Below are positions 8,106 to 14,647 of a DNA stretch of 14,647 bases, in pieces. Numbering within the stretch: position 1 is the first letter of the stretch; each line of letters begins with the position of its first letter. The notes beneath the pieces are model-generated. The model searched no databases. It was not told where the DNA came from and worked only from the letters and a program-made list of their open reading frames with translations. The DNA is taken from positions 1-14,647 of the forward strand of contig JAJZQK010000028.1 in NCBI GenBank assembly GCA_021847625.1. Direction: 5' to 3'. The translations under genes and the position numbers were made by a program. The DNA is from Chloroflexota bacterium. GTDB lineage: Bacteria > Chloroflexota > FW602-bin22 > JAMCYS01.

Positions 8106-8111
8106 AAGGAG
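8106..8111 (+). promoter_or_regulatory. Ribosome binding site deciding the gcvH start
   Basis: AAGGAG lies 7 nt before TTG at 8119. The in-frame GTG at 8113 is only 1 nt away and the ATG at 8092 lies upstream of it, inside the hairpin. The TTG also gives the N-terminus expected for GcvH. Confidence 0.7.
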
Positions 8112-8118
8112 AGTGAAA

Positions 8119-8496
8119 TTGCTTCCTAAGGACCTCAAGTATTCCAAGGAACACGAGTGGCTGAAGACCGAGGGTGACGTGGCGGTCGTCGGCATTACCG
8201 ACTATGCCCAGTCCGAGCTGGGCGACGTGGTCTTCGTGGAGCTGCCGAGCGTCGGCGACACGGTGACCCAGTTCCAGACCTTCGGCGTGGTGGAGTCAGT
8301 CAAGGCTGCCTCGGACCTCTACTCGCCGATCAGCGGCGAGATCGTCGCCGTAAACGACAAGCTGCTCACCGAGCCGGAGGTGATCAACAAGTCTCCCTAC
8401 GAGGACGCTTGGATGCTCAGAGTTCGCATGAGCGACCCGAAGGAGCTGGATGCCCTTCTGTCCGCGGACGAGTACGAGGCGTTTATCTCCGGCTAG
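8119..8496 (+). CDS. gcvH: Glycine cleavage system H protein
   Basis: Lipoyl carrier that takes the methylamine group from glycine decarboxylase and passes it to the T protein. From the TTG at 8119 it is 125 aa, the standard size, starting LPKDLKYSKEHEWLK. The lipoylation site is K62 in VVESVKAASDLYSP. The C-terminal SPYEDAWMLRVRMSD is typical. It heads a gcvH-gcvPA-gcvPB cluster, 37 nt before gcvPA. A start at ATG 8092 would add nine residues (GGSRRR...) unlike other H proteins. Confidence 0.96.
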   Translation: MLPKDLKYSKEHEWLKTEGDVAVVGITDYAQSELGDVVFVELPSVGDTVTQFQTFGVVESVKAASDLYSPISGEIVAVNDKLLTEPEVINKSPYEDAWMLRVRMSDPKELDALLSADEYEAFISG

Positions 8497-8533
8497 CACG
8501 CCCATCGTCAACCCGGCGGAGGAGATTGAGGCG

Positions 8534-9880
8534 ATGAACTACGTCCCGAATACCGATGCCGACCGAGAGGCGATGCTGGCTGCCATCGGCGTGGGGAGCG
8601 CAGCCGAGTTGTTCGCGGATATTCCCGCTGCGGTGCGCGACCCCGCGCTGAGGCTGCCTTCGCCGCTGTCGGAGCTGGAGCTGCGGCAGCTGGCGGGAAG
8701 GATGGCCGCGCGCAACGCGGACCTCCTGCACTGCCCCTCGTTTCTCGGCGCCGGTGTCTACAACCACTTCATTCCCGCGGTGGTAGGCCGCATGGTAGGG
8801 CGGTCGGAGTTCTACACGTCCTACACGCCCTACCAGCCGGAGATCAGCCAGGGTACGCTGCAGTCGATATTCGAGTTCCAGACGCTCATCTGCGAGCTGA
8901 CGCAAATGGACGCCAGCAACGCTTCGCTTTACGATGGCGCCTCGGCCACCGCCGAGGCGCTAGTCCTTGCCGTGAGCGCGACCCGTCGCCGCAAGCTCGT
9001 CCTAGGCGATACCGTGCATCCTGAGTATCGCACCGTTCTGCGCACCTACACCCGCGAGCTGGGGTTGGAGATAGTCGAGGGCGGACGGCGGGACGGCGGG
9101 CGTCTCGACCCGGCCTGGGTGCGGGCGGCGGTGGACGAGAGCACCGCCTGTGTCATCGCCCAGCAACCGAACTTCTTGGGCTGCCTGGAGGACATGGCGG
9201 CGCTCGCCCGGGCCGCGCACGAGGTCGGCGCGCTCTTCGTGGCCGTCTACGACCCTATCTCGCTCGGTCTCTTGCGTCCCCCCGCGGCCTACGGGGCCGA
9301 CGTGGCCGTGGCCGAGGGCCAGCCGCTGGGCATACCCATGTCCTTCGGCGGCCCCTCCCTGGGGCTCTTCTCCTGCGCCGAGAAGTACCTGCGCCAGATG
9401 CCGGGCCGCCTGGCCGGCGAGACGGTCGACGACCAGGGCCGGCGCGGCTACGTGCTGACCTTGCAGGCGCGCGAGCAGCACATCCGCCGCGAGAAGGCTA
9501 CCTCCAATATCTGCACCAACCAGGCCCTGATGGCGCTGGCGGCGACTGTGTACCTGTCGTACATGGGGCCGCAAGGACTGCGGCGGGTGGCCGAGCTCTG
9601 CCTCCAGAAGGCCCACTATGCCGTCGAGAGGCTGGCGGCGCTGGCCGGGTACTCCCTGGCCTTCGCGGACCCGTTCTTCAAGGAGTTCGCCCTGCGCTGC
9701 CCGCGTCCCCCGGCGCTGGTCAACGCGGGCCTGGCCCGGCGGGGCATCGTCGGCGGCTACGAGCTCGGCCGCGACTACCCTGAACTGGCCGATTGCCTTC
9801 TCTTCTGCGTCACGGAGATGAACCCGCGGGAGGACATCGACCGCCTGGTCGCGGCCCTGGCCGAGGAGGGAGCGTCATGA
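8534..9880 (+). CDS. gcvPA: Glycine dehydrogenase (decarboxylating) subunit 1
   Basis: N-terminal half of the split P protein. With GcvPB it forms the PLP enzyme that decarboxylates glycine and loads the H protein. The protein is 448 aa, normal for the subunit. Recognisable parts are [59 protein letters not shown] and [17 protein letters not shown]. This half lacks the PLP lysine, which lies in GcvPB. ATG at 8534 has GGAGGAG 9 nt upstream. The gene ends in an ATGA overlap with gcvPB, which suggests coupled translation and equal amounts of both halves. Confidence 0.96.
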   Translation: MNYVPNTDADREAMLAAIGVGSAAELFADIPAAVRDPALRLPSPLSELELRQLAGRMAARNADLLHCPSFLGAGVYNHFIPAVVGRMVGRSEFYTSYTPYQPEISQGTLQSIFEFQTLICELTQMDASNASLYDGASATAEALVLAVSATRRRKLVLGDTVHPEYRTVLRTYTRELGLEIVEGGRRDGGRLDPAWVRAAVDESTACVIAQQPNFLGCLEDMAALARAAHEVGALFVAVYDPISLGLLRPPAAYGADVAVAEGQPLGIPMSFGGPSLGLFSCAEKYLRQMPGRLAGETVDDQGRRGYVLTLQAREQHIRREKATSNICTNQALMALAATVYLSYMGPQGLRRVAELCLQKAHYAVERLAALAGYSLAFADPFFKEFALRCPRPPALVNAGLARRGIVGGYELGRDYPELADCLLFCVTEMNPREDIDRLVAALAEEGAS

Positions 9881-11337
9881 CAGAGCCGACCATCTTCGAA
9901 CTAAGCCAGCCGGGGCGGACTTCCGGGCCGGTCGGCGCCGCCGACGTGCCGGGGCGCGACGTGCGCGACCTCCTGCCGGCCGGCGAACTGCGCGAAGGGC
10001 TCTCCTTGCCGGAGGTGACGGAGGTGGAGGTGACCCGCCACTTCACCCACCTCTCGCGGCTCAACTACGCGGTGGACGTTGGCTTCTACCCCTTGGGTTC
10101 CTGCACGATGAAGTACAACCCCAGGGTGAACGAGGAAGTGGCGGGCCTGCCCGGCTTCGCGGCCATCCACCCGTATCAGGCCGAGGCGACGGTCCAGGGC
10201 GCCCTGCAGCTGCTGTGGGAATTGCAGGGGTATCTCGCCGAAATCGGCGGGATGGACGCGACGACGCTGCAGCCGGCGGCGGGCGCCCAGGGCGAGCTGA
10301 CGGGCATGCTGATCGCGCGCGCCTACCACCGCGACCGCGGGGACGACCGGCGCCGGGTGGTGCTGGTGCCCGACTCGGCCCACGGCACCAACCCGGCCAG
10401 CGCGGCCATGGTAGGGTACAGTGTGACCACCGTGAAATCGAACAGGCAGGGCGACGTGGACCTGGCCGACCTGCGGGCCAAGATGAACGACGGCGTCGCG
10501 GCCCTGATGCTGACCATCCCCAGCACGCTCGGCCTGTTCGACCAGAACATCCTGGAGATCTGCCGCATCGTCCACAGGGGCGGCGGGCTGGTGTACGCCG
10601 ACGGCGCGAACATGAACGCGATTCTGGGCCGGGCCAGGCTCGGCGACCTGGGCTGCGACCTCATGCACTTCAACCTGCACAAGACCTTCTCCACCCCGCA
10701 CGGGGGCGGCGGGCCGGGGGCCGGCCCGGTGGCGGTGAAGGCATCCCTGGCGGCGTACTTGCCGGTGCCGTTGGCGGCCAAGCGCTCCGTTGAGGGCAGA
10801 GAGGATCAGTTCTACCTCGACTACGATCAGCCGCGCTCGATCGGCCGGGTCCGTTCCTTCTGCGGCAACTTCGGCGTGCTGGTGCGGGCCTACGCCTACA
10901 TCCGCTCGCTCGGCGTGGAGGGCCTGCGCGACGTGAGCGAGAACGCCGTGATCAACGCCAACTACCTGTTGGCGAGGTTGCGCGATGCCTACGACCTGCC
11001 GTATGATCGCCGCTGTATGCATGAGTTCGTCCTCTCCGGCCGGCGGCAGAAGGCCGAGGGCGTGCGGACGTTGGATATCGCCAAGCGTCTGATCGATTAC
11101 GGGTTCCATCCGCCGACGATCTACTTCCCGCTCATCGTGGAAGAGGCGCTGATGATCGAGCCAACGGAGACGGAGAGCCGGGCCACCCTGGATTCCTTCG
11201 CCGAGGCGATGCTGCAAATTGCCCGGGAGGCGGCCACCGATCCCGAGGTCGTCCATTCCGCGCCGCATGACACCCCGGTCGGCCGGCTCGACGAGGTCAG
11301 GGCCGCCCGCCACCCGGTGTTGCGGTATTCCGGCTAG
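9877..11337 (+). CDS. gcvPB: Glycine dehydrogenase (decarboxylating) subunit 2
   Basis: C-terminal, PLP-binding half of the split P protein. It is 486 aa, the expected length. The PLP lysine is K269 in [18 protein letters not shown]. Other family motifs are [39 protein letters not shown] and [13 protein letters not shown] at 9877 overlaps the gcvPA stop and follows GGAGGGAG. gcvT and the lipoamide dehydrogenase gene are not next to it. In an organism with acetyl-CoA synthase the complex could run towards glycine synthesis from methylene-tetrahydrofolate; that is inference. Confidence 0.96.
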   Translation: MTEPTIFELSQPGRTSGPVGAADVPGRDVRDLLPAGELREGLSLPEVTEVEVTRHFTHLSRLNYAVDVGFYPLGSCTMKYNPRVNEEVAGLPGFAAIHPYQAEATVQGALQLLWELQGYLAEIGGMDATTLQPAAGAQGELTGMLIARAYHRDRGDDRRRVVLVPDSAHGTNPASAAMVGYSVTTVKSNRQGDVDLADLRAKMNDGVAALMLTIPSTLGLFDQNILEICRIVHRGGGLVYADGANMNAILGRARLGDLGCDLMHFNLHKTFSTPHGGGGPGAGPVAVKASLAAYLPVPLAAKRSVEGREDQFYLDYDQPRSIGRVRSFCGNFGVLVRAYAYIRSLGVEGLRDVSENAVINANYLLARLRDAYDLPYDRRCMHEFVLSGRRQKAEGVRTLDIAKRLIDYGFHPPTIYFPLIVEEALMIEPTETESRATLDSFAEAMLQIAREAATDPEVVHSAPHDTPVGRLDEVRAARHPVLRYSG

Positions 11338-11345
11338 GGGGTGTC

Positions 11346-12917
11346 TTGCTGAAGCGGGCAAGCGTCGTCTTCGTAGCCTTGGTGTTGGTCATCGCGGCCC
11401 TGGTGGCGAGCCAGGGCCTCGTTTCATTTGAGACCGAGCAAACGATAGCTCCGGCCACGGCGGCAGGCGTGCTGCGCCTGGCCTGGGGCGAGCCGGAGAC
11501 GCTCGATCCGGCCCTGGCCAACGACGTCGACTCGTTGGGCTTCCTGCTGCACATCCACAGTGGCCTCGTGCGCTTGAACAACGACATGGAGGTAGCGCCC
11601 GCCCTTGCCTCCTCCTGGCAGTTGAGCCCCGACGGGCGGACCTACACCTTCACCCTACGGGAGGGGGCGCGGTTCCAGGATGGCCGGCCGGTGACGGCGG
11701 CCGACGTCAAATACAGCCTGGAGAGGGCGACCGACCCCGCCCTGAAGTCGCAGGTCGCGGCCACCTACCTGGGCGACATCGTCGGCGTGCGTGAGAAACT
11801 AGCCGGCCAGGCAGGAGAGGTGCAGGGTGTGAAGGTGATCGACGAGCGCACGGTTGCCATCACCATCGACGAGCCTAAGGTGTACTTCCTGGCCAAGCTC
11901 ACCTACCCCACGGCATCCGTCGTGGACAGGCAGAACGTGGCGTCGGGGGCCGATTGGGCCAAGCATCCGAACGGCGCCGGGCCGTTCAAGCTTGTGAGTT
12001 GGGACAAGGACTGGATCGTGCTGGAGCGCAGCGAGTACTACTGGGGCACCGACCCCTCGCCGCGCCAGGTGGAGTACTACATTGGCCCCCGTTCGCCGAT
12101 GGCGATGTACGAGGGGAACGAGCTCGACGTCATCCAGGTGGGCCTCGGCGACATCGAGCGCGTGCTCGATCCCCGCGGCCCGCTGCACGACGAGCTGGTC
12201 GTGAGCTCGGGCTTGAGTCTCTATTACGTCGGCCTGAACGTCGACGAGGAGCCGTTCCAGGACCGCGCCGTCCGCAGGGCTCTGGCCCGGGCTATCGACA
12301 AGGACAAGATCGTGAACGTGACCATGAAGGGGACGGTGGTGCGAGCCGACGGCGTGCTGCCGCCCGGCCTCTTGGGCCACGACCCCTCTTTCAGGGGCCT
12401 TACCTACGACCTGGAGGCGGCTGAGAACTTGCTCAAGGAATCCTTCTACGGTGGCCCGGACCAACTGCCGCCGATCACCTTCACGGGGGGCATGGGGGAG
12501 CTGTTCGCGGAGGCCTATTGGCGCAACCTGGGGGTGCCGATGGTGGTGCAGGTGGTGCAGGAGGGCTACTACGAGGGCCTGGACGCCCGCGCCTACCAGA
12601 TGTTCCTCACGGGCTGGTTGGCGGACTACGCGGACCCCGAGAACTTCCTGGACTTGCTGTTCCACAGCCAGAGCCAGGGCAACCATACCGGCTACAGCAA
12701 TCCCGAGGTCGATTCCCTCCTCGAACAGGCGCGGGTGGAGAAGGACGAGGGCAAGCGGGTGGCGCTCTATCGCCAGGTCGAGCGGATCGTCGTCGACGAT
12801 GCCGCCATTATCCCCCTCTTCTTCGACGTGAGCTATGACCTCGTCAAGCCTAGGGTGCACGGGCTTGACCTGACGCCGCTTGGCATCATCACCTACGAGG
12901 GCATCACACTCGACTGA
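11346..12917 (+). CDS. Family 5 ABC transporter solute-binding protein (oligopeptide type)
   Basis: Extracellular binding protein of the DppA/OppA family (SBP_bac_5), usually carrying peptides or other solutes to an ABC permease. It is 523 aa. An N-terminal KR followed by a long hydrophobic stretch (about 6-22) is a signal or anchor. Family motifs: RLAWGEPETLDPA, SPDGRTYTFTLREGARFQDGRPVTAADV, NGAGPFKLVSW, VRRALARAIDKDKIV and GVLPPGLLGHDP. There is no lipobox and no cysteine anywhere, so it cannot be a lipoprotein; it may be cleaved near VASQG or stay anchored by the uncut segment. The start is a TTG with GGGG 5 nt upstream, 8 nt after gcvPB, so it probably shares the gcv transcript. No permease or ATPase genes follow, and its substrate cannot be told. 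Confidence 0.93.
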   Translation: MLKRASVVFVALVLVIAALVASQGLVSFETEQTIAPATAAGVLRLAWGEPETLDPALANDVDSLGFLLHIHSGLVRLNNDMEVAPALASSWQLSPDGRTYTFTLREGARFQDGRPVTAADVKYSLERATDPALKSQVAATYLGDIVGVREKLAGQAGEVQGVKVIDERTVAITIDEPKVYFLAKLTYPTASVVDRQNVASGADWAKHPNGAGPFKLVSWDKDWIVLERSEYYWGTDPSPRQVEYYIGPRSPMAMYEGNELDVIQVGLGDIERVLDPRGPLHDELVVSSGLSLYYVGLNVDEEPFQDRAVRRALARAIDKDKIVNVTMKGTVVRADGVLPPGLLGHDPSFRGLTYDLEAAENLLKESFYGGPDQLPPITFTGGMGELFAEAYWRNLGVPMVVQVVQEGYYEGLDARAYQMFLTGWLADYADPENFLDLLFHSQSQGNHTGYSNPEVDSLLEQARVEKDEGKRVALYRQVERIVVDDAAIIPLFFDVSYDLVKPRVHGLDLTPLGIITYEGITLD

Positions 12918-12931
12918 TCGCGCCCGTCGCG

Positions 12932-12981
12932 GCGAGCACGGCAGAGGCGAGGACATCGCGCGGGGTTCTCCTCGGGCTCGC
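12932..12981. repeat. Imperfect nested inverted repeat after the solute-binding protein gene
   Basis: GCGAGC at 12932-12937 pairs with GCTCGC at 12976-12981, and inside it CGAGGA at 12948-12953 pairs with TCCTCG at 12969-12974. The structure begins 14 nt after the upstream stop codon and has no T run. It may act as a weak terminator at the end of the gcv unit; chance is possible in such GC-rich sequence. Confidence 0.25.
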
Positions 12982-12985
12982 AGGC

Positions 12986-12994
12986 TGGTATAAT
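12986..12994 (+). promoter_or_regulatory. Extended -10 element pointing into the 3' end of hpt
   Basis: TGG followed by a perfect TATAAT makes an extended -10. The ten bases TGGTATAATG recur exactly in the acsB promoter at 13703-13712. The -35 region at 17-bp spacing (TTCTCC) is poor. A transcript from about 13001 would run antisense to hpt. GGAGGG at 13001-13006 followed by TTG at 13011 could open a 34-codon frame to 13115, but I do not call that a gene. Confidence 0.4.
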
Positions 12995-13017
12995 GGTCGT
13001 GGAGGGCTGATTGCTTG

Positions 13018-13033
13018 CTGCCCACGCGGGCAG
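13018..13033. terminator. Short hairpin between convergent genes, possible hpt terminator
   Basis: CTGCCC at 13018-13023 and GGGCAG at 13028-13033 form a perfect 6-bp GC-rich stem with a 4-nt loop, starting 10 nt past the end of hpt on the minus strand. No T run follows on either strand, so termination here is only a possibility. Confidence 0.3.
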
Positions 13034-13043
13034 GCTGTGGATG

Positions 13044-13628
13044 CTAGCTTTGGTAGACTTCCGGCTTGAGGATGCAGATGAAGGGGAGGTTGCGGTAGCG
13101 CTGCCGGTAGTCTAGCCCGTAGCCTACCACGAAGGCATCGGGTATTTCGAAGCCCTTGTACTTGATGTCGATGTCGACCAGGCGGCGGACCTGCTTGTCG
13201 AGGAGGGCGCAGATGGCCAGGCTGGCAGGACGCCGGTTCCTTAGGTTGCGTAGTATATAGCGGAGGGTGAGACCGGTGTCGACGATGTCCTCGACCAGGA
13301 TTACGTCGCGCCCTTCGATCGATTCGTCGAGGTCCTTGAGGACGCGGACGACGCCGGAGCTGTGCGTCGAGGGGCCGTAGCTGGAGATGGCGATGTAGTC
13401 GATCTCGACGTGGACGTTGATGGCGCGTAGCAGGTCGGCGAAGAAGAGGATCGTCCCCCGCAGCACGCCCACGAGCAGCGGCACGCGGCCGTCGTAATCC
13501 TGGGAGATGGCAGCCCCTAGTTCGCGCACTCGCTCTTGCAGGCGGTCGCGATCGATCAGAACGTCGCCGATATCGTTGCTGAAGGTAAAAGCGGTAACTG
13601 AGTCGCTAATGGGTCGTGCCTCTCTCAA
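13044..13628 (-). CDS. hpt: Hypoxanthine phosphoribosyltransferase
   Basis: Purine salvage enzyme joining hypoxanthine (often guanine too) to PRPP, giving IMP or GMP in the cytoplasm. Motifs in order: DIGDVLIDRDRLQERVRELG, VPLLVGVLRGTILFFADLLR, ISSYGPSTHSSG (flexible loop), the PRPP-binding VILVEDIVDTGLTLRYI, KYKGFEIPDAFVVGYGLDY and RYRNLPFICILKPEVY. The end matches the family. The start is uncertain. The TTG at 13628-13626 given here yields 194 aa, but it sits between the -10 box and the expected transcription start and has no ribosome binding site. An ATT at 13610-13608, 8 nt after GAGAGAGG, would give 188 aa, closer to the usual 180 or so. Divergent from acsB; no functional link is apparent. 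Confidence 0.93.
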   Translation of the reverse strand: MREARPISDSVTAFTFSNDIGDVLIDRDRLQERVRELGAAISQDYDGRVPLLVGVLRGTILFFADLLRAINVHVEIDYIAISSYGPSTHSSGVVRVLKDLDESIEGRDVILVEDIVDTGLTLRYILRNLRNRRPASLAICALLDKQVRRLVDIDIKYKGFEIPDAFVVGYGLDYRQRYRNLPFICILKPEVYQS

Positions 13629-13629
13629 G

Positions 13630-13658
13630 AGTATGCCATCGCCGTCTTGCCTTGTCAA
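13630..13658 (-). promoter_or_regulatory. Promoter of hpt
   Basis: On the minus strand a perfect TTGACA (13658-13653) is followed after exactly 17 bp by CATACT (13635-13630), which is preceded by TGG as in an extended -10. Transcription should begin near 13623. This is a textbook housekeeping sigma promoter, yet it nearly touches the coding region, leaving a leader of only about 13 nt if the ATT start is used. Confidence 0.7.
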
Positions 13659-13682
13659 GCGGAGCAGAGCACCGTGATGTCG

Positions 13683-13711
13683 TTTACACTCTCTACCCCC
13701 CGTGGTATAAT
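13683..13711 (+). promoter_or_regulatory. Promoter of acsB
   Basis: TTTACA (13683-13688), one mismatch from TTGACA, is followed after 17 bp by a perfect TATAAT (13706-13711) with TGG in front. Transcription should start near 13718, giving an 89-nt leader. This is the strongest-looking promoter in the window and suggests high acsB expression. Its -35 lies 24 bp from the -35 of the divergent hpt promoter. Confidence 0.75.
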
Positions 13712-13717
13712 GCCGAA

Positions 13718-13737
13718 GGCACGCAATTTCGCGTGCC
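13718..13737 (+). promoter_or_regulatory. Perfect 7-bp inverted repeat at the predicted acsB transcription start
   Basis: GGCACGC (13718-13724) and GCGTGCC (13731-13737) flank AATTTC. As DNA it is a 20-bp operator-like palindrome placed just where a repressor would block RNA polymerase. As RNA it would form a stem-loop at the very 5' end of the acsB message, which can protect it from decay. The repeat is certain; the choice between the two roles is open. Confidence 0.55.
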
Positions 13738-13806
13738 CTGCTGCCGGATCCCCGGACCAGCGGGTGGCGGTTTACTGAGTCCCAGCGCAAGGAGGATCAC
13801 GCTTAC

Positions 13807-14647
13807 ATGTCCAGGCTAATTGCGACGTCTGCGATCAAGGGCGCTCAGGCCATAGTGAAGCAGGCTGACGAAGAGTTGCAGGCAGCTCTGGCGGAATTTG
13901 GACCGGACAAGCCAGTAGCTTTCCCTAATACGGCGTATTACCTGCCGGTTATCCTCGGCTTCATGAACCACAATGTGGAGAAGCTGTCGGACCTCATCCC
14001 GGTTGTCAAGCATGCCAAGGAGCTATTGCATCCGGTGCCGCAAGAGAGGCTATGGCTCCCGTATCTTGGCGAAACGCTTGACTCCGGTGTGGCTACGTTG
14101 CTAGCCGAGGAGACGATTGAGGGTGTTCGCTTCGTTCACGGCACCCAGCCGGAGAAGCTGAAGTTAGACGGGGTTAGCGCCGAGGGGGTCAGCCCGGACG
14201 GGCTCTACACCCTGAACGGCCCAATTGACGACGTGCAGCTGCGGTCTTGGGGTATCCAGCTCGTGGACGGGCGCATGCCCGGTTTTGCGGCCATCGTGGG
14301 TGCCGCCAAGAATAACGAGGTAGCCGTCAAGATCGTGCGCGAGTTGCAGCAGCGCGGCATTCTCGTCTTCCTGTCCGGTAACGTCAACGGCCGCAGCATC
14401 ATCAACCAGCTACTGGAAGAGGGCGTGCAGCTCGGGTACGACACGTACACCGTGCCGTTCGGGACCGACACGATCTCGGCGATTTATGCCCTCGGGTTTG
14501 CAATGCGTTCGGCTCTGACCTTCGGTGGTCTGAAGCCGGGGCAAGCGCGAGACCTGCTGCTGTACAACAAGTTCCGCGTGTTCGCCTTTGTGCTGGCCCT
14601 GGGTGAGGTTGACGAGCTCAAGTACGCCACCGCCGCCGGCGCGATCA
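13807..14647 (+). CDS. acsB: Acetyl-CoA synthase subunit of CO dehydrogenase/acetyl-CoA synthase, N-terminal part
   Basis: Joins CO, a methyl group from the corrinoid protein and CoA into acetyl-CoA, the central step of the Wood-Ljungdahl pathway. Only the first 280 residues are in the window; the frame is open at the right edge. They match the N-terminal part of the bacterial enzyme (about 700 aa): FGPDKPVAFPNTAYYLPVI, WGIQLVDGRMPGFAAIVGAAK, QLLEEGVQLGYDTYTVPFG, ALGFAMRSALTFGG and KFRVFAFVLALGEVD. The cysteines that hold the nickel-iron A-cluster lie in the missing C-terminal part, so activity cannot be judged. ATG at 13807 follows AAGGAGG (13789-13795) by 11 nt. It uses more A/T in third codon positions than its neighbours, perhaps reflecting high expression. 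Confidence 0.93.
   Translation, partial: MSRLIATSAIKGAQAIVKQADEELQAALAEFGPDKPVAFPNTAYYLPVILGFMNHNVEKLSDLIPVVKHAKELLHPVPQERLWLPYLGETLDSGVATLLAEETIEGVRFVHGTQPEKLKLDGVSAEGVSPDGLYTLNGPIDDVQLRSWGIQLVDGRMPGFAAIVGAAKNNEVAVKIVRELQQRGILVFLSGNVNGRSIINQLLEEGVQLGYDTYTVPFGTDTISAIYALGFAMRSALTFGGLKPGQARDLLLYNKFRVFAFVLALGEVDELKYATAAGAI

Noticed and set aside
8023..8118. Glycine riboswitch upstream of gcvH
   Set aside because: The spacer lacks the conserved core sequences of the glycine aptamer and is too short for the usual tandem form; it holds two simple hairpins instead.
9901..11361. 486-codon open frame on the minus strand opposite gcvPB
   Set aside because: Shadow frame covering a clearly identified gene almost exactly; composition is typical of antisense of GC-rich coding DNA.

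Overview
This is a GC-rich bacterial chromosome segment carrying eleven protein genes, ten complete and one (acsB) cut by the right edge. I see no mobile elements, CRISPR arrays, rRNA or tRNA. The mix of genes is a split-subunit glycine decarboxylase (gcvPA/gcvPB), an acetyl-CoA synthase of the Wood-Ljungdahl pathway, a Hom-ThrC-LysC block and a peptidoglycan elongation pair. It suggests an anaerobic, CO2-fixing or acetogenic bacterium with a cell wall. A member of the Chloroflexota (Dehalococcoidia-like) is my best guess, but it is an inference from gene content and protein flavour and was not tested. Many genes start with TTG (hom, thrC, gcvH, the solute-binding protein, perhaps hpt).

Left block (1-8022, + strand): a -10 box at the very left edge, then hom (homoserine dehydrogenase), an unrecognised coiled-coil protein, thrC (threonine synthase), lysC (aspartate kinase), mrdA (PBP2) and rodA. 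Gaps are tiny or overlapping, except for a 70-nt thrC-lysC spacer that holds a perfect 9-bp hairpin. The block probably forms one long transcription unit. It feeds aspartate into homoserine, threonine and (through aspartyl phosphate) lysine/diaminopimelate, and it makes the elongation transpeptidase/glycosyltransferase pair that uses diaminopimelate-type precursors. asd and thrB, needed to complete threonine synthesis, are not here.

Middle block (8023-12917, + strand): after a 96-nt spacer with two hairpins come gcvH, gcvPA and gcvPB, then a family 5 solute-binding protein without permease genes. gcvT and lpd are not in the window. Together with a Wood-Ljungdahl enzyme next door, the glycine cleavage proteins could run either way: glycine oxidation, or glycine synthesis from methylene-tetrahydrofolate, CO2 and ammonia.

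Right block (12918-14647): hpt (hypoxanthine phosphoribosyltransferase) lies on the minus strand and diverges from acsB. The spacer holds two well-formed back-to-back sigma70-type promoters. The acsB transcript is predicted to begin with a perfect 7-bp stem-loop. A second copy of the acsB extended -10 sequence lies beyond the 3' end of hpt, pointing into it. Most of the window is conventional. The points most worth checking are the coiled-coil gene inside the threonine operon, the likely internal start in lysC, the Tat-like N-terminus of PBP2, the unusual start of hpt and the acsB control region.
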